Shown: piece after piece, positions 43,026-57,380 of the stretch
How positions within the stretch are numbered: the stretch's first letter is position 1
Layout: each line of letters opens with the position of its first letter
Source of the DNA: Chrysomallon squamiferum
Lineage: Eukaryota > Mollusca > Gastropoda > Neomphalida > Peltospiridae
Length of the DNA: 64,000 bases
Direction: 5' to 3'
NCBI GenBank assembly: GCA_012295275.1
Contig: CM022679.1
Span: forward strand, 1,711,775-1,775,774
Position numbers and translations under genes: made by a program
The notes under the pieces: generated by a model
Told to the model about the DNA's origin: nothing
Databases searched by the model: none
What the model saw: the letters and a program-made list of their open reading frames with translations, nothing else

Positions 43026-43784
43026 TTGCTTATGGTAATATTAAGTTACTGGACTAAATATCCCTCAATATTATTGGAAATTGGAAAACATATCCGATTT
43101 ACAAGCTCGTTAAAGTGTATAGGTGTTTGTACGAAAATATTGTCTAAACTTATTGTTTGTACTTCCAAATTATTATTTTATTGTTCTGAGTAATCTATTT
43201 TTTTTTTTTCTATCAAGGTAAGACACTCAATTAGAACATTTACAAAACATTTGAAAGTGGCCATTTTGGACTAAGAAACAGAGTAAGACGAGCCTTTAGA
43301 ACAGCCTGTACAGGTGTTCCCTGTTTCCAGATGAAAGAGTTTAAATTGTATTCGTTTGTTGTTGTACTTTCTTAATAATTAAATAATAAAACATAACTTG
43401 GAAGTATTCGGAATATATTTAGATTATTTCTTTGACTCGCAAAGGTAAACTTTAACTACATATTTATGTGTTTTCTTTTCAGAGTTTTGGTTTATTATTG
43501 TGAAACTAGATCATGTAACGAAAATAGAACCACATGGGTTTTATTGTTTTCTCATTATTCGTATTAAAATAGTATTTGCTTTACAGAAACATGCGGTTAC
43601 TTTTATTAAATTTTTCTATGAACTATGTCTATAAATGTTATTAATTGATCATTTAAGTATTATTGTTTGATACATCAAGAAATATTTATATGTTATAATA
43701 ATTCTGATAATAATGCAAAAACCATTATTTTATATCTTCATTATATTTTCACCATATGCTGAAATTTAATTGTACTGTACTTGA

Positions 43785-43860
<76 letters not shown>

Positions 43861-45459
43861 TTGTTATTTATAAATTATTATCATTATTATTATTATTATT
43901 AAGTTTTTTTTCTGTGTACTGATACCGTAAGGCTTAGTTCTGAGAAATGTTATGAGAAAGGAAGGTATTTTGAATATATAAACACAGATGAAACATAAAA
44001 TAAACACGTTATTCGTTATAAATATAAATCAACCAAGTTCTTTTCTCTGATTGGATGCTCCCCCAATTGGATGTCCGGTACTACTGCCCCTTCGCCCCCT
44101 GCACATAACTTAGTTCAATTTTGATCGGACCGTTACTACATAAAATAGGAAAGTTTAGGACTACTTCATTTAGGGGCGTCTTCCAGTAATATTCCGGGTT
44201 GAACCAAGAACTTCGAGATAAGTTTATACTGAAGTGGACGAGTATTTATTTTTAATTATTTTCTGTTTATTATTATTATTATTATTATTTTATTCCTTAA
44301 TGTTAAGTCTTTAGTAAAGAGTTAACTAAAAACTTAAACTGAGTCGAAAGGAAAATCATAATAATAATAAAATAATACAGATTATTCATAATACCTAATA
44401 ATCCCATTTAATGCCAGGAAAATACAGCTAGTTGCGTGGTTAGCGGTAAATGGCTGGAGTGGGGTACAGTGGCCAAAGGGAATTAACTCTAGTTGACTGG
44501 CCTATACAATACAAGGTCAACGAAATAAATCACATAGCTTTACGATAGGAGCAGCAACATAAGCTGCAGCTATAGGTGTACCAGAGGATACAATTAAACA
44601 GTGGGGCAGGTGGAGATCGGGGGCCTACAGTAGGTATATTTTGCTGTCAAAAGAATGAACAGCGCAGTGAAATCACTTGTCCTTGGTGAGGTTAGAGCAG
44701 TCACTGGGCACCCGCAGTGGGAGTGGGAGATCTCGAGTTGTTCAGGACTGATGTCACACAAGGGAAAATGCATTGTATCTGGAAGGAATGCGGAATGCAG
44801 TGGAAGTGTTACTTTTGGGCGGAGGCAAAGTGTTTCCATGAGGTAAGTGGAAGGATGTAATGATTCCGGTGGCCCAGGGTCAGGTTCCACCTACAGAACT
44901 GTAAGGGTACATGCTGTTATCGGAGTCGAAGGCAAGTTGTTCATCCCACCTACAAATCTGCCGAGGGGGCAGGTTTAATTAGCGCAATTACAGATTGGGA
45001 ACCTTGGTTCTTGCTCACTCTCTGTACAAGAGCCACGTACTCTATATGAGGGCAGTCAGCATCTCTTCAGGGGTCCTGGGTTATTAGTTTTAGTCAGCTG
45101 CGGCCAGGGTTTATTCAAAAAATTAAAGGGTTAGGGAATCTTCATGCAGATGTAAATAATCATATATTATGAAAGGTTTCCCTTGTATATGGATGTCTAA
45201 ATAAATGGAAAAATGTTAACAATGAAAACTGTAAATAAATATATGTATAATGTTATCATTTGTGGTGTTTTCTTTATCTGCGGATTAGCAACGCTTTAAA
45301 TATGCTATACTAATGATTCATTCACGGTTGCAGACAATGATGGTAACCCGTCGTTTTTCGGATAATTTCTGATATATAAAGTCTTTATTAAACTTGTGAG
45401 ACGACGATTATCATTTTCTATTTTGTTTAGGTTACTTCAAAGACACAAAAAGTTAAAAC

Positions 45460-45501
<42 letters not shown>

Positions 45502-45502
45502 T

Positions 45503-45534
<32 letters not shown>

Positions 45535-46089
45535 ATGTTTTGTTTTTTTAAAAAGAAGAAGAGGAAAATAAAGAAAACAAAAATTCGATCATAGTGAATT
45601 TTTAAAATGATATAACAAATAATATTTTTGTGAAATATATACATAAATTGTTTCCTCTAAATATTACTTAGATTTACAACAACGCAACACAAACGAAATC
45701 AACCAAATGAGTGAATGTTAAGTATAAAATAATGTTTCGTCAAATGGTTACAGGAAATTATGCTGCTTTGCTGATCACATATTGTCTGAGGATAAACTCC
45801 CTTACAATAGACAGTTCACTCAGAGAGGTACATTATATTTCTTGAAATTAAAAAGATAATAATATTAAGAAACAAATAGTAAAAGAAAAGAAAAATCGAT
45901 GTTTTATACAAATTTTCTATAAAGAAAAAAAAAAGGGATATTCAAGTAATGATATAAAGCAACAAGACACAACTAAATTCAAGTAATATAATGACTCACA
46001 ACATATTAACAGTATTGAATTAATTTTTTAATTTATAGTAGTGAAAGAAATTAAGTTATACCATGGATAATAATACAAAATGCACTTAC
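42714..46089 (-). other. intron 1 of PKS copy B (5'UTR intron)
   Basis: Bounded by the donor GTAAGT at 46089 and the acceptor TTTTCAG ending at 42714. Holds (ATT)n arrays at about 42966-43024 and 43787-43861, a GC-richer block (about 43930-45160) shared with copy A, and (AAT)n plus (AAAT)n at about 45461-45536. No coding exon is recognised. Confidence 0.6.
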
Positions 46090-46219
46090 TCGAAACTATT
46101 TAAACGTTTCCCTTGTTAAGTTAACGAATATCATAACCGCACACAAAAACACAGCTGTCCGTCGTGTTTAATTGAGCTATCTTATGATATCGGTGATTTC
46201 AGTTCTCATTCCTCATTGG
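46090..46219 (-). promoter_or_regulatory. putative promoter and non-coding exon 1 of PKS copy B
   Basis: Minus strand: a CCAAT box at 46219-46215 in the same AACCAATGAGGA context as copy A, then the homologous start-site region and the donor CGA|GTAAGT with exon end at 46090. The place of copy A's TATAAAAT reads CAATTAAA here (about 46173-46166), so a canonical TATA box is missing. Conservation of CCAAT and donor between copies supports the model; there is no transcript evidence. Confidence 0.5.
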
Positions 46220-47492
46220 TTTAAATTTAGATACACAGTTTCCGAGGAAAACCAGCTTAACGGGAATTTTATTTTTGTTTCTTTCTTTCGGCTGCTGTTA
46301 ATTCGAGCGTGAATGTTGTAATGGCTCGCTTTATTCGAATGAACTTTAGAAATTAATTTAAGATACCTGTAGTGTAGATACAATTTTAGAAAAGTAGTAC
46401 TGTGAATATTTGTTATCCGTGCAAATTGTGACTATATTAACACAAGCAAATGATAGTACCCTGGTTATTTAGAATGTTGTTTGTAATTTTAGTTTAGGAT
46501 CATTTATAATATTTTAGATCGGGTTGTTTTGTGAAGGAAAAGAGTAAAATAATACAAACTGTGAATGAACCAAGTGATTACTCACATCAAAATCTGTTTT
46601 GACCACTTTGTTCAGATATTTCTCATCAGTGATATTAACAGTGCTGCCAGATGTTGCCAAAATAAGACACCGATAGCCTATCAACAACAGCCATTTTCCA
46701 AAATGTTTGTTAGGTTTTTTATTTGATGTACAATTACACTGAAATGTTTGTGTCTGCTGGAACATTGCTTAATGTATAAATTGAGAAATTATGTCCAAAA
46801 TAGCTTCCATAGAAATCTACCACTGCAAGTATCTCGAATATTAATCGTTACAGAAACAGAATGCATTTTGCTGTTTTCATAGTTTTCCCAACATTTATAA
46901 CTAACAAATAACTAAAATACGAGCAGTCCTCTACTAAAAGCATTTCTCTTCCTGTATAAACTGATAAATGGAATTGAAAATAACCGCATTTTATAGTAAA
47001 TAAAAAATAAAAATGATCTCTGTATTACAATTCGTTAGAATAATTAGTCTACGAACCAATGACACATGCTCAGTCAGTCTTTGTGCTGCTAATTTGGAAC
47101 TGAATACCAGAGTGTCATTTTTATAACTGACAATATTTCGAGCATAATAAGAACAATAACAAAATCCATTGTCTTGCAAATGTCGAAAACAGTTTGGATA
47201 TATATATATATATCAGACAGTAATCACTTTCACTGCCGTCTAAAATAAAGTCTGATAGTTTATAGTTTAGAGACCAAAAAATTGCTTAAAAATTGTTTTT
47301 CTTGTAAATGAATATGTAAGTTAATTGTTTATTTAGTAATAATAATAATAAATTAGTGCAAAGAATTGGAGGTGAAGTTGTTAGCTCTTTCTCTCTTTCA
47401 GTGTGTGTGTACAAATCCGGCTCTAACTAATTTTCCATTGGTAAATATTATATAGCAGATAAAAAGGGCTGTTTATATTAATTCCTTTAATT

Positions 47493-47610
<118 letters not shown>

Positions 47611-48410
47611 TTCATGCGAGTGAGGAAGTATTCTCGCCATTAGCCAGTTTTTATCAAGCTTAAGAGAAATTATGTATCATATAATGTCTATGTAAAACCG
47701 AAAGGAAAAGATAAGAACAACAACAACAAAAAATAATAATAATAATAAACAAAAAGTAAAAAAGAAAGAAAGAGTGAATAAATAAATGACAGAAATAAAA
47801 ATTAATTTGATATTTTATTATTATTATTAATATTATTATTATTATTATTATTATTATGTGCGGTTTAAAGAAGTCAGTATGTATGGGACAATCAAAGCAA
47901 TATAGATTATTAAAATTCAGATACTGTACGAGTGGTTTCTTTTAAATTATACTTGTAAAAAAGCTTTTAATACATTTTAAACTCTGAATTTACAAGTGGG
48001 CTACAATTCAGTATCCAGGACATGGGCGCGACGTATTTTCATTCGATAGGGAAAGAAACAAAAAATAAACCAACAACCAGACAAACAACAAAAAAAAATG
48101 TTCATAACTCTTCTTCTTTTTTCACAAAACTGTTTTAGAATGATGGTAAACGAATATGTAAATCAGAAATCAAAACAGATTTAACCTTAATTGGAATTTT
48201 CCACCCGTTTTCGGGGAATATTTAATTCAACAATATTCGAATTTAACGCGGAAGAATGTTTTTCTCAAAAGATGTACTGGTAAAGTTTAAAAATTGTTTG
48301 CGAAAATCAAAGGGGAATTACCTCGGTATTTTCTTTTCTTAAAAAATAGTAAAAAGTCGTTTTACAGCGTATGGGCTTGGTTTGTATTCAAAGCAAAACA
48401 ATTTGGATAC

Positions 48411-48608
<198 letters not shown>

Positions 48609-49177
48609 CGGAGATTCTGAGGAATTATATTAAAAATAGGACAATTACTAACTAACCAGTCAACTATGGAAATGCAATATTGTAATTAGTGTATCACGAA
48701 AATATTTTATTTAATTTGACCATGTAATTAATAATGGCTTCAGTATTAATTCCTTTTTTGCATAAAAGATAAGAAAAAATATATTCAACTTATATTTAAG
48801 TTATTCTGCAAATTCGGCGCTGCACAACTTTGTCAAAAGGCGTCTAGTCCTTGCATGTTGTTAATAAATTATACTGGATGTGCACACAACTTTTTGTCAA
48901 TGATTCAAATTTCTATTCATAGACGTTGACACTTCGTTTACTTCAGTGCCTAGATCATACTTCCTTGTGTATGTGTGTTTATTCGTGCATAATATTTTCT
49001 TTGTTGACGTTTCCTGGAAAAATGTTTAGAGAGATTTTAAGTGTTTACTTTGCTCTTAAGTGACGAATAATATCTACAAATACAGTAAATCTATTCTCTA
49101 ACTCACGTCCACACAGACAAATAGATCCAAATTTGTTTTGAAATTTGTTTCGATGGTTTATACACTATTACACTTTC

Positions 49178-49179
49178 TT

Positions 49180-49210
<31 letters not shown>

Positions 49211-49300
49211 AATAAATAACTAAATAAATAAATAAAGCTTTGAAAAATAGACAAATCAATGATAAAACTACTACTACTAATAATAATAATAATAATAACA

Positions 49301-49372
<72 letters not shown>
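49178..49372. repeat. (AAT)n/(AAAT)n/(ATT)n cluster
   Basis: AAT triplets, AAAT tetramers, then AAT turning to a long ATT run. The polarity switch near 49297-49302 makes a potential AT-rich hairpin. Confidence 0.9.
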
Positions 49373-49894
49373 AATACAGAATGAGAGCACAAGAAACATA
49401 GCAGGTCTGACACAATTTTATTTTTATATTTAATTTTAAAAATTATTATTTTTGTAATTAACGCACTCCTCATTTAATAACCGAGTTACCTTTCGGCGAC
49501 TAGGTCGGTAAGCGGACTCGAGAAGCGAGAAGCAGTGACATGTTTCAAACACTGCAGTACTGGCAGGACTTTTCTGCAAACCAGTTTTAATTGTTTTGAT
49601 TTTACCTTTGCTCCTTTTATAACATTTTTAGTATATTTTTAATTAATTATACAGTATGCTGTATATACTGTAATAAACAAAGTAGATGAAAACAACTCTA
49701 ATAATATACATTTGATTCGGTTTGAATAAAGAAATGGTTTAAAGGAAATTCTAGCTTGATTATTTTGATTTAGTTTGCACAACTGTTGCGTATCAAAGAA
49801 CATACAAATAGAATCAGCGACAGTGGCAAGCAAAATGGATCAGGTTAACAACCACTGTTTTCTTCAACTGCCTGCTCCACGTCACGTCACAACA

Positions 49895-50333
49895 AGTCTA
49901 TGATCAGCCAGTGTCAATACAAAACTATGATTATTATTATCCTCGCAGTGAATGATAAGTATGATATCTACCACCCAGTATGTGACCGAAATACAAAATG
50001 TGAAAATGTAAGACTAAACAAACAACCCCACCTCACCAGTAAAACGTTATCCTGCCTCTCAGTGAATCTAATTATGTAAATGATATGTTAAACTTACTTT
50101 CAAAGTGTTTGTCTTCAGTGTCATAATCATGTATATGTTTTATTGTAGATTCTGTGGGTGCAAAATATTTTCAGATGCAGTTTTCTCCTGGACTCTATTT
50201 TTAATAAATATATCGTTTCTTTTTCGATATCTTGTCATTAAGCACTTTTATAACATATACAAATATTTTAAAATATTTTTTCACACGGCTAATGTAACAA
50301 AGCAAAAATATAAATCTGCAAATAATAGAACTA

Positions 50334-50412
<79 letters not shown>

Positions 50413-52035
50413 GGAGTATTTTGACAATTAATTTTATTACTGCTTTTTTGTTACTTTTGTCAGTATGATTGTAAGGGAATGGTGCAATGAACTTAACACA
50501 AAACTGGCTTAGTAATTGTAATTTTTTGATTGTGACAAAAGTGAATTTAAGCTAGGATTGTTTTCTTGGAACCACTGATTGCAAGGGAACATAACTATTT
50601 TTGTTTCAGCTTTTTTGCAAAGCATTTAGGGCTACAGTTGTTTCACAATACTGAATACATTTAGGTACGTATTTATTTCTTGAATTGAGAATTATCAAGG
50701 GTGTTAGAGTTTGTAGCAAAATTGTTCAATACCCGTAAAGATGGTATCACCATTTGTTCACAGTATAATCTAGACATAGTAGAATGTACTATTAAGTTGG
50801 CAGTAAGTTATATGGACATTGATTTTATGAATGGCAGTAACACAGTATAGTTTTACATATTCAACATAATAGTGCAATTTGATGGTAAATATGATAATCT
50901 TTACCTCCGAATCATAAAAGTTGGCAATTCTGCTTTTGTAGTCTGTCTTTTTAATCAGCTAACACAATCTGTAGCCAGGACAAGTACTGTCTTTTTATTA
51001 GGTTAGTAAACAACAGTTGATATGCTAAAACAAACAAAACAAACAACAACCAAAAACAAAACAAAAGAGAAAGAAAAAAACAACAGAAAAACAAAGAAAG
51101 AAAGTTAGAAAGGCAAAATATTACATTATCTCAAAACATATGCTAAACTATAACTAATAATTAAAAAATATTAATATTTCAGTTAGAAATAATAAATTTT
51201 AGCAATAAAACATAATTTAAATTAAAAAGAATGTTTTTAGTGAGACCAACTTAGGCCTAAATTTAGTTAATGTATTAGAGATCACCAAAAATTTAGTTTT
51301 TAATCTTGACGAGCCACATAATGCTTTTTTCATTTCTACAGACGATATATTTCATTTTAAAATAGTTATCAGACAGTAATGATGTTACATGAGAGTACTT
51401 GTTTCAATTTTTGTTTTCAGTTGTAGAAAAAGCCCACTAAGATCATGATACAGTTTGATTAGATATCAAATGAACTGATATAATAAATTGACACCTTTCC
51501 TCTTCCATGGTGATAATAACCATTCACAATAAACAAGTTACTTAATTATGATTCATAAATTACATTACAGCAAACAAAAATGTAAAAACATTAACTATTA
51601 CTTAATCATTAGTTTATTCAAACATCTAGAAGAGAAACCAGTCCCTCCCGAACAAAACGAAAGAAAGAAAAACAAGAACCCCCCTCCAGTCAAACAATCC
51701 AAGCAGAGAGAGAAAAAAGAAAAACATTCCCCCAAATATCAGGAAAGAAATGAAAACCCTTGTGCGTGCGTGTTGTGTGTGTGCGTGTTGTGTGTGTGTG
51801 TGTGTGTGTGTGCTGGTCGTATAACAGTAAAAGAGTAATTACTAATCTTGTTTTTTTATAATATCAAATACTTCAAACCTAAAACAATTTATAAGTTCCA
51901 CAACAATGTATTTTCAGCAACATCATTTTATTTTATTTTACTTTATTTTTCTCCTCTAATTTAACTGAATATATCTGTTCACATCATTTATAACAGTAAT
52001 GGTAGTAGCAGCAGAAGTAGTGGCGACAAAAGTGT

Positions 52036-52090
<55 letters not shown>

Positions 52091-52700
52091 TAATCTAAGT
52101 CATTTTTCTAAGAATAGTATTATATTACTAGCAGATTAGTGTAATCATAATAAGTAAATATTAATAATAGGTTTTAAAATAATATGATCTGAAAAGTTTG
52201 TTTTTATTATGAGAGAGAAAGTCAGAAACATTAATTGGCTTGACAATATTTACCAGATTGAAACAATTTTTAGCCTAGTAAGGCTTTATGATTTTTATTG
52301 TCGCTTTTGTCTTCTGAATTTAGGGCTACCATTGTTTCATAATACTGAATACATTTAGGTATGTATTTATTTCTTGAGTTGAGAATGATCACGGGTGTTA
52401 TAGTTTGTAGAAAAATAGTAAAATACCCTTAAAAATAGTATCACTGCTTGTTCACTGCATAAAGCACAATGTACTAATAACTTGGCAGTTACTTGTATAG
52501 AAATTTATTTCAACTTTGGCAGTCATACAGTAAAGTTTTTTATATTTATCATAATAACATTATAGTGTAATTTGATGGTAAATATGATAACCTTTACTCC
52601 CAAATCATAAAGATTGGTAACTCTGCTTTTGTAATTTGTCTTATTAATCAAATAGCACTTGTTTGTACTCAGGGCAAGTACTGTCCTTTTATTAGGTTAG
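49895..52700. repeat. internally duplicated 5' flank block of unit B
   Basis: Shares pieces with 30240-31560 and with 18240-18440. It also carries an internal direct duplication: about 50630-50780 matches about 52320-52460 (shared ACTGAATACATTTAGGTA). Embedded arrays are (ATT)n at 50336-50411, (GT)n near 51775-51812 and (AAT)n at 52039-52092. No coding exon is recognised. Confidence 0.6.
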
Positions 52701-53195
52701 TAATAAAATAAAAAATAGAAAAAATAGAAATAACAAAATAAAGAAAAGAGATAGAAATTACAATGAAATTGAAATAAAGAGTTAGCATGATTAATCTTTC
52801 TCGGAATATTTGGTCAATTACACTAGAACTGAACCTTTATAGATGAGAAAACGGTAGTTTTTATTATATATATATATATATATATATTTAATTTTCTTTA
52901 ACTAAGTTTACTGGTCAGTACATCATGTTTTATTTTAGTAAACGTTTATTCATTTTACAACTAAATATATCGTTTATTTTTTAAGTGTTTCGCTGTTTGT
53001 TGTATTTCAGACTTGAATGCAGGTTTTACAATAATACTCTTTTGACATTAGTTCACTCTGCATTGATATAAAATGACGTTCTGTTATAGACAAAGTTAAA
53101 CATTCGTCATATCCGTCTTGTATGCTGTACTAATATGCCTCATTTGTCACATGACATATTAAAAATAAAATATATTACAAGTTATATGGAAAATA

Positions 53196-53199
<4 letters not shown>

Positions 53200-53233
<34 letters not shown>
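53200..53233. repeat. poly-A tract
   Basis: An uninterrupted A run of about 30 bases. It could be the tail of a retroposed sequence, but no flanking target duplication was identified. Confidence 0.7.
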
Positions 53234-53235
<2 letters not shown>

Positions 53236-53698
53236 ATAATAATGAAAAATAAAGCAGAGATTACAATGACAACTATAATAGGATGTTTAAAGTTCTTCCT
53301 CAGATACATAAAACTACGCTGTACTTTTGTAAAGAGTGCATTCTAAGTAACCCCGCTTTGTTTGAAGCTATTTCTGTCACAGTGTAATGTTGTAATGAAA
53401 TACTATATTTCAGTAATTCTAAATGTACTGCTTGTCGTGAAGACAAATAACAATTATCATAGTATATTTTATGATTTTTTTTTATTCTCTATTTTCTTAT
53501 CTATACATATTTTTATTTGTTACTTTTTTCTTTACTTCTCTATAAGCATTGTTGTAACATATTTTTTTGAAACTATGAATTTTGTCCACCATCCCTGAGT
53601 TTTCAGAAGATAATTATTAATATTATTAAATGTTGTTTTGCTTGGTAGATTTAGTTTGGATTTCATTAAGGACCTTTGTTCATGTTATATTTTTGTCA

Positions 53699-53844
53699 TA
53701 TAAAAGTGGCAGACAGACTGGCGCCAGACTATTTTGTGTCCATGGCAACGACAAATGCATGCGTGACTTCCTCCTATAACAACATGGATCTTTACATGAG
53801 ATCATCTTGATATGGATATAGTTTTTATTTATTAAACTGTAAAG
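53699..53844 (+). promoter_or_regulatory. possible promoter and first exon, plus strand
   Basis: TATAAAAG at 53699-53706 is followed about 140 bp later by a consensus donor AAAG|GTGAGT with exon end at 53844, and the sequence between is less AT-rich than its surroundings. This is the arrangement of a TATA promoter with a short first exon. No downstream coding exon was found on the plus strand, so it remains a weak candidate. Confidence 0.22.
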
Positions 53845-54563
53845 GTGAGTAATGCACACCAGTGAGTTCTGCGTCCTATGCCGCCGCCTACTTGACTACG
53901 AAAGTACGTGCATAGGAACCTCAGTCCTCCTGTGCCGCTGAACACTCTCCCGAAAACTTACTCGATTTTCTACATTTTCTACAAGCGTAGTTATTCGTGA
54001 TTCGTTGACCATCAACTTAATGACAATAACTTGTGTTGTAAGTAAACATGTCACTGATGAAGATCGATGCAAAATTTATGTGTAAACTCAATAAAATCTG
54101 TTTTATCAAATCCATAATAATTTTATAAAAAGGGCTGTTTGTTCAATAATCCTTCTTAAATCCTGCTTGAACTTCAGAAGATATATCATTTGTTTCAAGA
54201 TACAACTTTAGTCTATTTTAAACAAAGTGGTAAAAAGCTTTCCACGATAACTAAGCAATGTAATAGTTTACAATTTTCACACACACACACATATATATAC
54301 ACCCAGATACACAAACATGCACACCGACATAAACACCTACTTATTATTTACCTACCTACTTACTTCCTACCTGCCTAATACATACTTACATGTTTGTCTA
54401 AGAAGAATTCTATTTGAGATGTTGACTGTTTTAGAAACTGACAAAGATGCTTTCTAAATAGTTTTTGAAATGGTTTTAAAGATGTTTTTAGAAATGTTTT
54501 GTATTGTTTTAGTTGTGTATTTGTGGTACTGTCCTATATGCTTCTCTATATAATTTTATTATT

Positions 54564-54572
54564 TTTATTGTA

Positions 54573-54627
<55 letters not shown>

Positions 54628-55075
54628 AATATGACGGATAAATAATAAATAAAAACAACCCAGTGCAAACTAAACGGTTCAAATCACCCTGTAATATACA
54701 TTAAATTGTTTTAATATCAAAAATATTCTTAATACATATACACACAAAACACATATACACACACATACATAAACACAAACTCACATGCACGCATACATGA
54801 ACACATATAAATATTCTTACACAACGGTATATCTATCTATACATGCATACATATACATATGCACACACACACACACACACACACGCATACAACAATTACT
54901 ACACATACGCACGCACACACAAGGATAGGGATATACAAACATACATACGTACATACACACAAACATAGACACGTGCACATACCTATACATTACTACATTC
55001 AGAGACATATGTACATATGGATATTTTCACACGTACATACATATTTGCGTATATACAGACCCATGCAGACGTACG
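54564..55075. repeat. (ATT)n and CA/TACA-rich simple sequence
   Basis: (ATT)n at 54564-54626, then a degenerate CACA/TACA tract from about 54735 to 55075. His/Thr repeat frames here are artefacts. Confidence 0.9.
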
Positions 55076-55079
55076 TAAG

Positions 55080-55663
55080 TTCATAAATACCTTTTATAAC
55101 GTAGCGTCTTTTTAAACCAAAACCAACAATGATTTTGGAGCAGTTATTAATAACTCTTAGTATAGAATTATGATACATCGCATAACACTAGTTTAGAGAT
55201 GGGGGGAGTGATGGGACCACCTCAAAAACTCTCTTGAATGAGATTTCGTGGTGAGCGTTTTGTGTTGGCTACACCGGCTCTGCTAGCTGAAAGATGATAC
55301 GTAATGCTGCAGCTTTTTCCGATGAACGCACACCAGCAGATTTTTCAAAGGACGTACTTCACGACCTTCATTGTATTGGATAAGTCTTCACTTTTGTATG
55401 CGGTTTCTTCCTGGTTCATTTTTTCCTCTGGTGCATGTCGCTTTTGTTCACCGTTTAATATGTTAAAGTTGTGAGTCATGACAGATTCGACAAAAACTTT
55501 TAAAGTTTAAAAACTGATAATGTATTTTCCGAAAACATTTTGATTTTGTTTAATAAATAGTGCATATCCCTGAAGGTATTTATTTTACTTTGAATACATT
55601 ATTCTTCGGCTTGAGGATTTGGGGTTTTGTGTGTGTGTGTGTGCGTGTGTGTGTGTGTGTATT

Positions 55664-55714
<51 letters not shown>

Positions 55715-56202
55715 TTGTGTGTGTGTGTGTGTATTTGTCTGTGTGTGTGTGTGTGTGTCTTGCTGCCTGTAGAAAACTGGCTAAAGTGAAGAATTTTAAT
55801 CATATCTTTTTTTAGATTGTGAAATTCAAAAAAAAAAAAAAAATAATAATAATAAATAAATAAATAAATAAAAACAATACAACAAATACAACAAATACAA
55901 CAAAAAAAAAACACACATACACACCAGCATAACAACTCCAGAATTGTTCTGTCTTGCCTAGTTATTTTTCTGTGAAGTTTATCCTGGTATAGAATAAATG
56001 GTTCGAGATTTAACGAGTGACTGCGAAAATAAATAAAATAAATAATAGATTTGTGGAAGACATTGTAATAATTGAATAACCACTAGCGATAAACAATGAG
56101 AAAGAAAACCAAACGTAAAAAAGACCTACAATTAGACTAACCTTCCTCTAAATAACACCAATAAAACCATAAAAAAAACACCAAATAATAATAATAATAA
56201 TA

Positions 56203-56252
<50 letters not shown>

Positions 56253-56653
56253 AATTCTTGGAATTTCGTGAGCTCGGCGAACCGGTTGTTAACAATAAAT
56301 AACCAATATAAAACTATATATAACCTGATTACAAGATTATAAAAGACTGAAAACTGACTCAGTGACTCAGTGTGTAATCCGGGATGCTTAGAATAGATAT
56401 TGTGTAACTTGTCAGGTTTCTGCGAAAATACAAAAATAAAACACAAGTAAGGTATAAATCCGGTTCAGTTGGAGGTGAAATTCCCACCCGCTAAATATCA
56501 ACGATCCTTTATTAGTACTTAATTAGTTTCTATTTGAAAACTTTCCTTCCCATACCAAAGAAAAGCTAAAAAAAAAAAAATCTATCTACGATCCAGTTGA
56601 TTGCTTTCTTCATTGTTTTAGTCAAGTACAGTTCTGCTTGTATATGCACTCTT
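55080..56653. repeat. distal arm of duplication unit B
   Basis: Matches 19500-21255 in unit A in the same order. Recognisable similarity ends close to 56653 (shared TATATGCACTC), which marks the far boundary of the duplication. Contains (GT)n at 55625-55760, poly-A (55831-55843) and (GAT)n at about 56203-56251. Confidence 0.65.
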
Positions 56654-57204
56654 AAAAAAAACTATTAAGAATTTACAATTGGCAAAACTGTAAATTATTA
56701 TAGTTGCTGGGAATGGTTATATGATAATAGCGAATTAAATGGGCAGACACTACAGTCGGTAGTTTAGTATATCACAGTACGTGTTATGACCTCCAAACAT
56801 CTTGAACGAAACAAGGACTAGAACTGAAATTTGATAGTTAATTAGAATGGATGCTATAATTCATATCTTATACAGCAGCATATTAAAAAGAAAAACGTAA
56901 CAGGAATCACGTTTCTCTTTTCTTTTTTATATTGAGAGAAAGAGAGACAGAGACAGAGAGATAGCGTGAGAGAGAGAGGACAGAGAGATCGTGTGAGAGA
57001 GAGAGTAAAATTCAACGATCAGATAAAAATCCGAGTTAATTAAACAATTAGCCCCAAAGCAAACAAAACAAAACAAGAACAAAAACAAACTAAAAACAAC
57101 CAAATAAACGATAAAAAAGAGAAAATAATAAGTTTCCCAATACAGCCGCAAAAAGATAAAAAAATAATCGTACAATACCGCTTCCCTAACAAAAAAATAA
57201 AATA

Positions 57205-57235
57205 AATAAATGAATGAATGAATGAATGAATAATA

Positions 57236-57317
<82 letters not shown>

Positions 57318-57380
57318 TAACAGTAAATAAATAAATAAATAAATAAATAAAAATATATAAATAAATAAATAATAAAAATA
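57205..57380. repeat. GAAT/GAT/AAT/AAAT repeat cluster
   Basis: Successive tetra- and trinucleotide arrays. All overlapping long frames are low-complexity. Confidence 0.92.

Noticed and set aside
46514-46765. 83-codon minus-strand frame upstream of PKS copy B
   Set aside because: The homologous sequence in unit A (about 15840-15920) does not preserve a comparable frame, and no domain is visible.
49297-49302. AAT-to-ATT switch as a CRISPR-like or structural RNA element
   Set aside because: It is a simple-repeat palindrome without spacers or conserved flanks.
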